From Cytophagales bacterium (lineage in GTDB: Bacteria; Bacteroidota; Bacteroidia; Cytophagales; Cyclobacteriaceae): 64,000 nt of DNA. The position numbers were made by a program, and so were the translations under genes. The notes beneath the pieces were generated by a model. The model was not told the origin of the DNA. It did not search any database and saw only the letters and a program-made list of their open reading frames with translations. Of the stretch, positions 52,795-60,360 are shown in pieces. The DNA lies in contig JADBYK010000053.1 in the NCBI GenBank assembly GCA_020403045.1, positions 1-64,000 on the forward strand. The letters are read 5' to 3'. The stretch's first letter is position 1. Every line of letters starts with the position of its first letter.

Positions 52795-54969
52795 TCATTG
52801 ATTGATTGCAAATTGCCCCTGGAATAGGCTGAAGTACACCCCTTTCTTTTTTACCAGAAAATCATGGCTTCCAATTTCTGCAATCATTCCATTATGTAAA
52901 ACTATAATTTGATTTGCCCGCTGGATCGTACTTAGTCGGTGGGCTGCTATTATCACTGTTTTGTTTTCGAAGACCTGATCTAACTGATTTACAATTGCAG
53001 TTTCATTTGTGGAATCAAGTGAATTTGTTGCTTCGTCCATAAAAAGCAAACTTGGGTTTTTATAAAGTGCCCTAGCAATCAATATCCGCTGTTTTTGTCC
53101 ATGACTTAGCTCTAAACCCTCTTCCCCTAACAACGCATTTAGTCTTTGAGGTAATTGATTGATCGTATTCTTAATACTTGCTATCTCTACTACTTTTTCG
53201 AGCCACTCAAAATCAATTTCTTCTGTATCAAGGACTATATTATTGACTACCGTATCATTGAATATTTTACCATCCTGCAATACCGCACCAAATTGCGATC
53301 TCCATGTTCTTGGCTTGATGGTGTTTAACGGTGTTTCGCCAATCAAGACTTCTCCATGACTAGGGTAATACAATCCCATTAACAATTTTAGAAGGGTCGT
53401 TTTTCCGCTGCCGCTTTGGCCGACAATTGCCGTTATTTTCCCGTCAGGGATCACGAAACTTAACCCTTTGAGAACAGGAGATTCATTTGTTCCATATTTA
53501 AAAAACACATTTTTTAAGGTTATTGACTTGCTTTGTAAAGGGTTAAATCCACCTGAAGCACCAATGCTTTCCTCATCCGTTAAATTTTGAATTTCGTTTA
53601 GCCTCTGAAAACTAAAGTCGGCAAATTGAGCGCTTCGCAAAAAAGGAACAACTTGCAACAGCGGTCCATTAATCTGGCCGACCATGTATTGAATGGATAG
53701 CATTGTTCCCAAAGTTAACTCACCATAGATGGCCGATTTAGCCGAATAATATGTGAGCACCAGATTAGTTATGTTCAGAATAAACTGTCCCCCAAGATCT
53801 TGAGTTTGATTGATGGATAGCAATTTAAGATTTATTTTATAGAGTCCTGCCTGTATTGCTTCCCACCCCCACCTTTTCTTTTTGTCATAGTTATTCAATT
53901 TTATGTCTGGCATGGTTGAGAGTATTTCAATCCAGTTCCCTCTGTTTTTCGCGCTTAACTCAAAGTATCGAACATCCAGTAGTTTTCTTGCACGTTGAAA
54001 AATAATAGCCCAAATCATAAAGAGAATTATCCCAAGCAGGAGTATTAAAAACAAATAGACATCGAAGAAAAAGAGTATAAATATGTATATGGCAAAAGTG
54101 AGGAATGAAAAAATTATTGAAATCGAAGAATTGACAATAAAATTTTGAATTCTCTCGTGGTCACTTGCTCTTTGTAGAGTATCACCGATGGTTCTTGTTT
54201 CAAAGTAAGATAAGGGCAAGTTCATTAGCTTAATAATGTAGTTAGATAACATGCTCACATTAATGCGTGAAGTGACATGGGTGAGTATCCAATTACGTAA
54301 TGCGTTTGAGAGAAGTATACTCAATAAAATGATGCCTTGGCCAATTACAATCAGTTTGATAAAATTCATATCATGCTTATCGACACCGATATCAATGATG
54401 GATTTGGTAATGAAAGGTAAAAATGCTTGGGCGATTGATACGATGAGCATGACCACCATTAGATGAATAATGTTGGAACGATACGGTACCAAATAGTTGA
54501 GGAATGCGGAGAGGTAACTGGTTCGTTTTTTTATGCCACCCTTTTCGCTATAAAATTCTGGTCGTGCCTCAAGTGCCAATACAGGACCTCTATCTTTTTT
54601 TCCAAGCCATATATCTTTAAACTCTTGCAGGTCATAATAGATTAATCCATGCGCAGGATCTGAAACAAACACTTTTTTTTTGGAAATTTTGTAAACTACC
54701 GTAAAGTGGTTGCCCTTAACATGAAGAACACAGGGTAGATCAATTCTTAACAGTTCGGTAACATTTAAGTTGTATGCAATGCTTTTGAAGCCAAGACTTT
54801 CTGCTGCAATGCCCAAATCAAAGAAGGAAACCCCTGACCTGTTTACTCCACACTTTTCCCTTATCTCTTGAATATCAATGTATTTACCATAGCGCCTTGC
54901 TATTATTTTTAAACAGGTGGGGCCGCAGTCTTTAGGATCAAGCTGTTTATAACTTGGGAATTTTTTCAT
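52795..54969 (-). CDS. Peptidase-containing ABC transporter (C39, double-glycine leader exporter)
   Basis: This 724-aa protein has an N-terminal C39 peptidase with Gln9, catalytic Cys15 (YKQLDPKDCGPTC), His88 (NHFTVV) and Asp104 (SDPAHG). All active residues are present, so it should cleave leaders after Gly-Gly. Six membrane helices follow (about residues 160-430). The ATPase has Walker A VGQSGSGKTTLL, a signature LSHGQKQRILIARAL and Walker B LLFMDEATNSLD. It cuts and exports the neighbouring cargo through HlyD and TolC. ATG at 54969 fits the family start; upstream codons do not. It heads a three-gene minus-strand operon. Confidence 0.93.
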   Translation of the reverse strand: MKKFPSYKQLDPKDCGPTCLKIIARRYGKYIDIQEIREKCGVNRSGVSFFDLGIAAESLGFKSIAYNLNVTELLRIDLPCVLHVKGNHFTVVYKISKKKVFVSDPAHGLIYYDLQEFKDIWLGKKDRGPVLALEARPEFYSEKGGIKKRTSYLSAFLNYLVPYRSNIIHLMVVMLIVSIAQAFLPFITKSIIDIGVDKHDMNFIKLIVIGQGIILLSILLSNALRNWILTHVTSRINVSMLSNYIIKLMNLPLSYFETRTIGDTLQRASDHERIQNFIVNSSISIIFSFLTFAIYIFILFFFDVYLFLILLLGIILFMIWAIIFQRARKLLDVRYFELSAKNRGNWIEILSTMPDIKLNNYDKKKRWGWEAIQAGLYKINLKLLSINQTQDLGGQFILNITNLVLTYYSAKSAIYGELTLGTMLSIQYMVGQINGPLLQVVPFLRSAQFADFSFQRLNEIQNLTDEESIGASGGFNPLQSKSITLKNVFFKYGTNESPVLKGLSFVIPDGKITAIVGQSGSGKTTLLKLLMGLYYPSHGEVLIGETPLNTIKPRTWRSQFGAVLQDGKIFNDTVVNNIVLDTEEIDFEWLEKVVEIASIKNTINQLPQRLNALLGEEGLELSHGQKQRILIARALYKNPSLLFMDEATNSLDSTNETAIVNQLDQVFENKTVIIAAHRLSTIQRANQIIVLHNGMIAEIGSHDFLVKKKGVYFSLFQGQFAINQ

Positions 54970-55022
54970 TTCAATGACTGAAATATATTCAAAAAACACT
55001 TTCTTTACATAACAAAAAATAT

Positions 55023-55030
55023 CAAACCTA
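55023..55030 (-). promoter_or_regulatory. -7 box TAGGTTTG for the exporter operon
   Basis: On the minus strand this exactly matches TAnnTTTG, about 53 nt before the transporter ATG. Its first base overlaps the A of the cargo start codon on the opposite strand. TTG candidates upstream are at 14 and 24 nt, off the best spacing. Confidence 0.4.
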
Positions 55031-55740
55031 TGGCAACAAATAAACAAATTAAGTCAAACTTATTGGAGCTTCCGCAAATGGATGAAGTAACAACTAAGAC
55101 TATTCGGGGAGGGAACGACTATGAGGACGGTTGGTGGAACGGTAATTCCGCCCTTAGCTTTATGATGAGTGGAGTTACTATCTATTCGGGCGGTGGCTAC
55201 TCGGTTGGTTCGTATGATTATAATGACTGGTTCAATGAACGTCTAAATAACAGTTGGTTCGGTGATGGTTACGGATATGGTGATGGTGGTGGTGGTGGTG
55301 GTGGTTTCGATTGGGCAGATGGCCATGTTTTTCATGGATTGCCAGGAACTCAATATGACCCTACTTCCCCTGAAGCTACAAAAGTGTGGGGTACATTAGG
55401 TTATTTTACTGGCGGTTTTCTTAATGTCACAGGTGTGGCTGTTGATATTACCAAAGTTGTCGACACATTGACAGATGTCCAATTAACTCAGTTGAGATCT
55501 TTTGGCAATAGCCTCGCGGCTGCGGGAGCTGTAGTCGGTGTCGCTGCACTCGTAGTTGATGTAGTAGAGGAAGGCCATTTTGATGCCAATGATGCGTTAA
55601 ACGCTGCCGGCCTTGGTTTGGGAGTAGCTGCATTAGCGGTTTCCGCCCCACTTGCAATTGGATTGGGTGTTGCCGGCCTAGTCATAAGTGTCTATACGCA
55701 AACTGGTGCAGGAGATGACTGGGTACTGTTTAAGTGGTAA
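55030..55740 (+). CDS. Double-glycine-leader cargo protein, candidate large bacteriocin/toxin
   Basis: This 236-aa protein has a 28-residue leader with hydrophobic spacing and a Gly-Gly end: NLLELPQMDEVTTKTIRGG then N29. The predicted mature part (208 aa) has a Tyr/Gly-rich domain (GDGYGYGDGGGGGGGFDW, about residues 77-95). A helical region with long hydrophobic Ala/Gly/Val stretches follows: SLAAAGAVVGVAALVVDVV (about 163-181) and GLGLGVAALAVSAPLAIGLG (about 198-217), each flanked by acidic residues. It has no cysteine for class IIa bacteriocin bonds. The pattern is like membrane-inserting or pre-toxin glycine-zipper regions. It is divergent from its C39 exporter by 60 bp. Toxin activity is inferred, not shown. 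Confidence 0.75.
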   Translation: MATNKQIKSNLLELPQMDEVTTKTIRGGNDYEDGWWNGNSALSFMMSGVTIYSGGGYSVGSYDYNDWFNERLNNSWFGDGYGYGDGGGGGGGFDWADGHVFHGLPGTQYDPTSPEATKVWGTLGYFTGGFLNVTGVAVDITKVVDTLTDVQLTQLRSFGNSLAAAGAVVGVAALVVDVVEEGHFDANDALNAAGLGLGVAALAVSAPLAIGLGVAGLVISVYTQTGAGDDWVLFKW

Positions 55741-55834
55741 TTTATTTTACCAAATTTTCTCGAAAATCTTGATTGCATGAACTTACTTATTAGGGCTGTT
55801 ACTTACCTTACTTGTAGGTCAGTTCTAAGCTAAT

Positions 55835-55996
55835 TTGAGTAACAAATACAAACTAAGACCAGAATTAAAAAAATTAAGAATTTGGCAAAATAGCAACGAT
55901 AGTTTGCTCCTTTTATTCAGCAGCTTTTTGAATTTGATTTTTACTTTGGGGTTTCTGTTTATTTTGGCATTTCCAAGCTTAGTTTACTATAATTAA
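55835..55996 (+). CDS. Possible small membrane protein, 53 aa
   Basis: A frame of 53 codons with a TTG start begins SNKYKLRPELKKLRIWQNSND and holds one strong membrane helix (LLLLFSSFLNLIFTLGFLFIL, split by polar ends), ending SLVYYN. It lies between cargo and the four-helix membrane protein, as immunity proteins of bacteriocin loci often do. No ATG and no ribosome-binding site support it, so it may be chance. Confidence 0.3.
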   Translation: MSNKYKLRPELKKLRIWQNSNDSLLLLFSSFLNLIFTLGFLFILAFPSLVYYN

Positions 55997-56026
55997 TGGC
56001 CAAATGGTCTTTTATTAACGTCAATA

Positions 56027-56179
56027 ATGATGCGTTCATTTGAGTTTATTATTAAGCCTTTTTTCATTAATAATATACTCTATCTACCAGCACTTAAAAA
56101 ATTCGAAAGACTTAGCGAGGGAGAGTCACCATTCATGATAAAAATCTTTGATAAACTACATGGGGAACTACAATTTTGA
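56027..56179 (+). CDS. Possible small protein, 50 aa, overlapping the next gene
   Basis: An ATG frame of 50 codons starts MMRSFEFIIKPFFINNILYL and ends MIKIFDKLHGELQF; its 3' end overlaps the start of the membrane protein gene at 56160 by 20 bp. No domain is recognised. Arrangement with the preceding small frame fills the 420-bp gap with small candidates, which suggests a real polycistron, but support is weak. Confidence 0.3.
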   Translation: MMRSFEFIIKPFFINNILYLPALKKFERLSEGESPFMIKIFDKLHGELQF

Positions 56180-56813
56180 ATATACAAATAGCGGTTATGC
56201 TTTTAGACTGTTAGGGTTATCTTTTTTGAGCTTTATCTTATTGATTTTTGCGATAGGGTTTCTTCAAAGAGCCATTGGTTCAACCCTAAGCATAGTTGTG
56301 GTTACCGTTGCACCGTTTTTACTTTTTTGGCTTAATAAAAAAAAGATAAAAAGACAGGGCTCGGTTAACATTGATGAATCGCATGCGGAATTTAAATTGC
56401 AAGAATCAAGTTTTACTATTCGATACGCAGAAATCAAGCATTATAAGATAGAACTCATCAATGATGGAGACAACCTAGTTATTGGGCTCGAAGGGAACAA
56501 GAAGATAAAGATCGCTGCAAATGGGAACTTTTGCAATTCTACTCCATTCAAGACTTTTTGTAGAGCGCTTGACGAAGCCTTGAAGCAGTATCAAAGCAAT
56601 AATCAGGCAACAATTGAGAAAAAGAAATCATTTTTTGAGCAGCCTTGGGTTCTGCCATTTTTAGTGACCATAACTGTTGGGTATTTTGGGGCAATTGTAA
56701 CTTTAGTTTTAATCGGTAAGAAGGTGCAACCATTAACCTTTTTGTGGATTGGCTTTTTGGTCTCCCTATGGGTAAGCTATTTGGCAGTGGTAAAGAAAAA
56801 TCAGAAAAAATGA
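56160..56813 (+). CDS. Four-helix membrane protein, candidate immunity protein
   Basis: This 217-aa protein has two N-terminal helices (about residues 17-40 and 44-60) and a cytoplasmic-looking middle domain with PH-like strands (VNIDESHAEFKLQESSFTIRYAEIKHYKIEL). Two C-terminal helices (about 163-185 and 190-208) end in KKNQKK. Bacteroidota proteins with the same 2TM-PH-2TM layout exist without clear function. Here it follows a secreted cargo, so immunity is the leading guess. ATG at 56160 is taken; a TTG at 56148 adds four residues. Confidence 0.6.
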   Translation: MGNYNFEYTNSGYAFRLLGLSFLSFILLIFAIGFLQRAIGSTLSIVVVTVAPFLLFWLNKKKIKRQGSVNIDESHAEFKLQESSFTIRYAEIKHYKIELINDGDNLVIGLEGNKKIKIAANGNFCNSTPFKTFCRALDEALKQYQSNNQATIEKKKSFFEQPWVLPFLVTITVGYFGAIVTLVLIGKKVQPLTFLWIGFLVSLWVSYLAVVKKNQKK

Positions 56814-56917
56814 GACACTTGGAAATTATACTTTTTGAATGTATTCATTGTTTCTCTTCAATTTGTAGCTTGTTGAGAGTACAGTGCCTTTTTTAAGGGT
56901 ATTTTTATATTTACAGA

Positions 56918-58420
56918 GTGCTTTCGAACTTTAATAGCGCCTTTGCCTTCATTGTTTGCCTTTTTGCCTCTTCTAATTTGAAGGCTCAGGCAGATACAGT
57001 CTATCTAGCGTTTGAAGATGTATTAAAAATAGCACAAGAGTCTTCTTATTTGGCAACCAACTCCAGACTTGCTTGGGAAGCTAACAGCGCACAGCTAAAA
57101 ATCTATAAATTAAGCAATCTGCCTTCACTAAAACTTAACACCACTGTCCCAAACTTCACACAATCAATCTCAACAGTAACGCAGCCAGATGGTATAGATG
57201 CCTTTGTTACTAGAAATCAAGCCAACTCGTCACTGAGCCTATCATTAGTTCAGCCCATAGTTTTTACCGGGGGTAATTTGTCAATTAGCGGAAACATCAA
57301 CCGCATTGATTTATTTGGAAGTAACCAGCAAGTGTCTTATTCTAGTGCTCCTTTTAATTTAAGTTACGGACAGAGTTTGTTCAATTACAATCCATATTTC
57401 GATCAAAAAAAAGCAAACAGCTTGAAGGAACAAAAATTAATCTTTGAGTTTACGCAAGCGCTTGAGAATATAAATGTTCAGGCTTCAAAGTTGTATTTTA
57501 ATCTTTACATGTCACAAGTTAGGTATCATTTGGCTAGTCAAAATTTATCCCATTTCGGTAAGTTGCTTAAAATCGCCAAAGAGCAATTAGATGCTGCACG
57601 TATCTCTGAAATTGATTTTACCCAAATTGAACTTTCTCTTTTGGACGCACAATTGGAAAAGAAAAAATCTAATGCAAATATATTTACTGCAGAATTAGCA
57701 TTGAAAAAATTTCTAAAAATGCCAAAAGGCCAATTACTAAGAGTCTTTGAGAACACGTCTGTTCCAGCGTTGCAGATGGATAAAGAAAAAATCTTGACGC
57801 AGGCGGAGTCAATTAATAAACTGACAAACTCGGATATTAGAAAAATTGAGAGCAAAATCAATTTTAATCAAGGCTATAACAAGCTAATTACTTCTGATGT
57901 ATCTTTATCATTAGGGACTAATTCATCTTCTGCTGATTTTGATAACTTATTTAACAATCTTCAACAACGCCAAAGTATTTCATTTACTCTAAAAATGCCA
58001 ATATTCGATTGGGGATTACGTAAAGAACAAAATAATGTGACAAAAATGAAATGGGACTTAGATATTCAAAAAATCATTGAGGATTACAACGGATTTGAAA
58101 TTGAATTGCTTGACGACATTTCTACTATAGAGGAAGCTCAAGAATATTCAGAACTTTGCAAAAAAACAATTGCACTCTGTGAAAGACAGATTCAGCAAAT
58201 GCAGGAGGTTTTTAAGTCCGGAAAAATTCCTTTTAGTGATTTGGTAAGAGTTATCAATAAAAGATCAGAGGTTTATCTTACTCTCGTAAATAATTGTGAT
58301 TTGTTTTGGGAAAAACTGTTTTCAATTCGGAGCAAGAGCCTCTATGATCCAATTAGTCAGTCTATGGTCGAACTAAGGACTCCATCAAGAGTTCCTTTTG
58401 TCGAAACAATGGCCAAGTAA
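56918..58420 (+). CDS. TolC-family outer-membrane channel of the exporter
   Basis: This 500-aa protein starts at GTG and has a signal peptide (FAFIVCLFASSNLKAQA). Two OEP repeats follow with long coiled-coil helices and short barrel strands (VYLAFEDVLKIAQESSYLATNSRLAW and FEFTQALENINVQASKLYFNLYMSQ; MPIFDWGLRKEQNNVTKMKWD). It completes the tripartite channel with the HlyD adaptor and C39 exporter. It lies about 105 bp after the membrane protein gene and ends the island coding part. Confidence 0.87.
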   Translation: MLSNFNSAFAFIVCLFASSNLKAQADTVYLAFEDVLKIAQESSYLATNSRLAWEANSAQLKIYKLSNLPSLKLNTTVPNFTQSISTVTQPDGIDAFVTRNQANSSLSLSLVQPIVFTGGNLSISGNINRIDLFGSNQQVSYSSAPFNLSYGQSLFNYNPYFDQKKANSLKEQKLIFEFTQALENINVQASKLYFNLYMSQVRYHLASQNLSHFGKLLKIAKEQLDAARISEIDFTQIELSLLDAQLEKKKSNANIFTAELALKKFLKMPKGQLLRVFENTSVPALQMDKEKILTQAESINKLTNSDIRKIESKINFNQGYNKLITSDVSLSLGTNSSSADFDNLFNNLQQRQSISFTLKMPIFDWGLRKEQNNVTKMKWDLDIQKIIEDYNGFEIELLDDISTIEEAQEYSELCKKTIALCERQIQQMQEVFKSGKIPFSDLVRVINKRSEVYLTLVNNCDLFWEKLFSIRSKSLYDPISQSMVELRTPSRVPFVETMAK

Positions 58421-58492
58421 AACTCCTCTGTCCTTTGTTATTTATAGGTCTCCTAACTGTCGGGAGGGAAACGAAACCAACATCAACTGAGG

Positions 58493-58609
58493 GTGGCGTT
58501 GATCAAAGATTCGTTATTGGCCATTACCGAGAATAAACTCTTGAGTAAAGATGGTGAGGTGATCGAATTAACGCAGGAGAGGAGTACGTTTGTGTCAGCG
58601 GGGGATTGA
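58493..58609 (+). pseudogene. Displaced 3' end of rng (RNase G C-terminus)
   Basis: Thirty-nine codons read VALIKDSLLAITENKLLSKD and then GEVIELTQERSTFVSAGD-stop. They match the last 39 codons of the intact rng at 49566-49682 without gaps; about 26 of 37 residues agree and codon third positions mostly differ. The frame has a stop 36 bp upstream and no start. So it is a remnant of another rng, marking the right edge of the island. Confidence 0.8.
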
Positions 58610-58652
58610 TTTATGGCTTTCCACTTTTGATAGGCTAGAAGGCATTTTTACT

Positions 58653-59504
58653 TTACTTGAATTTTATCTTCTCAATCAAATCCCCGAAATAATCTGCCGA
58701 CCAAATTTCCAATGCCTTGTCATCTCGAATAAACCGAACAATATCTTCTCGAATGGCCTTGAATGAGACATTCGTAATTTTATCTTCAATTAGTTGGATG
58801 AATTTATTTTGGGTAATGGTTTTCTCATCCCAATCGCCACTATTGCGAGTTCGTAAGAGAAAATGATCTAGGTGCAATGGCACCCCCTTTTTTATATACC
58901 ATTCCATATCATACCAATCTCTACCTTTAACGCGTTGCTTCCATTTGCGAAAAATAAGCGCGTGCATTTTACCCGCAAAAAGGTCAGGCAACTTGAAACA
59001 CTTGACATAAAAAGAAAAAGGCTTTAGTAAAAGCTTCTCTTCTGTTTCAAAGCCAAGTGGTGGATGGGTGTCTACCTCTATTTTGATCTGGAGACTAGGG
59101 CGAATTCCAATGCCCGCTTGTGGTACTACGCCTTCCACTATTAGTTCTTTCCAAACCGTATCTGATTTAAGAAATGCAGAGTCGATATTGGTTTGCTTTG
59201 TTTTTACTTTCTCTTTCACACTCACCTGCATGCCCAGCGCACTGAATTCGGTTATGATCCCTTCCAAATAAGGCTTCAAGGAAAAGTCAGGGTTGACTTC
59301 CAATAATGAAAAATCCAAGTCTTCCGAGAATCGGTCGAGCCCATAGAACAATCGCAATGCTGTTCCTCCATAAAAAGCCGCCTTCTCAAAGAAACCACTT
59401 CGTTGCAAACCCGCTAACGCAATCTCTTGCATGATCTCTCGAAGAGCTTGCTCAACTTCTGCCTGCGTTTTGGGTTCATATTCTTCCAACCATTCCTTTA
59501 TCAT
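58653..59504 (-). CDS. AbiEii/AbiGii-family nucleotidyltransferase toxin
   Basis: This 283-aa protein has the polymerase-beta type motif FYGGTALRLFYGLDRFSEDLDFSLL (near residues 44-68) with GG-T, and acidic SEDLDF. Later helices include KMHALIFRKWKQRVKGRDWYDMEWY, with the lysine and KGRDWYD region of the AbiEii family. This type IV toxin inhibits growth, in phage defence, by nucleotidyl transfer. It overlaps the AbiEi gene by 4 bp (ATGA). Confidence 0.9.
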   Translation of the reverse strand: MIKEWLEEYEPKTQAEVEQALREIMQEIALAGLQRSGFFEKAAFYGGTALRLFYGLDRFSEDLDFSLLEVNPDFSLKPYLEGIITEFSALGMQVSVKEKVKTKQTNIDSAFLKSDTVWKELIVEGVVPQAGIGIRPSLQIKIEVDTHPPLGFETEEKLLLKPFSFYVKCFKLPDLFAGKMHALIFRKWKQRVKGRDWYDMEWYIKKGVPLHLDHFLLRTRNSGDWDEKTITQNKFIQLIEDKITNVSFKAIREDIVRFIRDDKALEIWSADYFGDLIEKIKFK

Positions 59505-60139
59505 AACTGCTCTAAGGTTTTAATAAGAATTCCAAGGCTGCTTCTTTTAGGTGCCTCTTTTATCCATTCGCTCATTTTTTTTGTATTCAACTTTAGCAAG
59601 CGATCTTTTTCAATACGTAAGTCGTCTACAAGAAATTCCATCACTTGTTTGGAACTGCGAAGTAAAATGCCAGAAGAAGCAATGATCTTATCACACAATG
59701 CTTTCTCTGGTGTAGCAATTAGCACTCGTTGCTTTTTTGTTAATTCTAATTGTTGAATACCAAAAGAATAATAAGGCAATGGTAGATGCGCGTAGCTAAA
59801 TCTCCCCACAGTAGTGTCATACGTTTTGGTGTCTTGGGTTGTCGCTGAACTCACCTCATGCACCTTCTCTGGAATGAGCCCCCAATACGAAAGCGCGGAT
59901 TCGAAAGAAACATAACTGGGGCCCAAAAGATGATTGGCCAAAAGAAATGGTTCAGGTCTGTTAACGTTGAGGCGAGCGCCTGTAACGTAAACACCTCTTT
60001 TTACAGGTTGTAGGATGTGTTGCTTTACCAATTCATTTATTTTGTCGTACGGCCTTTTGTAATCACTCAACAAGCCAAGCAAAACTTGCTTGGTGATGGG
60101 CTGCTCTTCATATCCCCTTATAGCTTCCAAAATCTCCAT
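59501..60139 (-). CDS. AbiEi-type antitoxin/transcriptional regulator
   Basis: This 212-aa protein has an N-terminal winged helix (VLLGLLSDYKRPYDKINELVKQHILQPVKRGVYV) and an AbiEi-like C-terminal domain (YVSFESALSYWGLIPEKV, then YSFGIQQ and ALCDKIIASSG). AbiEi represses its own promoter and blocks the AbiEii toxin. A palindromic repeat pair upstream is a likely operator. The gene lies just outside the rng-flanked island but in the same accessory stretch. Confidence 0.88.
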   Translation of the reverse strand: MEILEAIRGYEEQPITKQVLLGLLSDYKRPYDKINELVKQHILQPVKRGVYVTGARLNVNRPEPFLLANHLLGPSYVSFESALSYWGLIPEKVHEVSSATTQDTKTYDTTVGRFSYAHLPLPYYSFGIQQLELTKKQRVLIATPEKALCDKIIASSGILLRSSKQVMEFLVDDLRIEKDRLLKLNTKKMSEWIKEAPKRSSLGILIKTLEQL

Positions 60140-60162
60140 TTGTGCAATATTTTAATTGATTT

Positions 60163-60242
60163 ATCGGAATTATTCCGATCAATGTGTACAATTTTAGCAT
60201 TTATATGTAAGTAATTTTAATATTTATCGGAATATTTCAGAT
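60163..60242. promoter_or_regulatory. Candidate AbiEi operator: two palindromic sites
   Basis: ATCGGAAT-T-ATTCCGAT (60163-60179) is a perfect dyad. A second, imperfect site ATCGGAAT-A-TTTCAGAT lies at 60226-60242, exactly 63 bp apart, or six helical turns. Both are upstream of the abiE start codon, as expected for cooperative autorepression by AbiEi. Confidence 0.6.
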
Positions 60243-60360
60243 AATATCTAAATAAAGTCACAATTCAAGAGTGCCATTCAAAATCTTCCTGCCACTCTGT
60301 CATTTTCGCAGGTTGGAACAATATTTGAAAACTTGGTACGCGTTTAAAAATCAATCTATT

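Larger units (their letters stand above)
49683..58609. mobile_element. AT-rich genomic island with a double-glycine cargo export system
   Basis: An 8.9-kb segment lies between the end of rng and a displaced diverged rng 3' end. G+C is visibly lower than in neighbours (for example 14 of 60 bases at 50041-50100). All genes inside are accessory: nucleotidyltransferase-like protein, HlyD adaptor, C39-ABC exporter, double-glycine cargo, membrane protein, TolC channel. No integrase, transposase or att site was found, so entry by homologous recombination at rng is the simplest reading. Extent is set by the repeat copies. Confidence 0.6.

Noticed and set aside
49683-58609. Search for an integrase, transposase, tRNA or direct-repeat att site to explain the island as a phage or integrative element.
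   Set aside because: None found; the only flanking repeat is the diverged rng end, which is too different for a duplicated att core.
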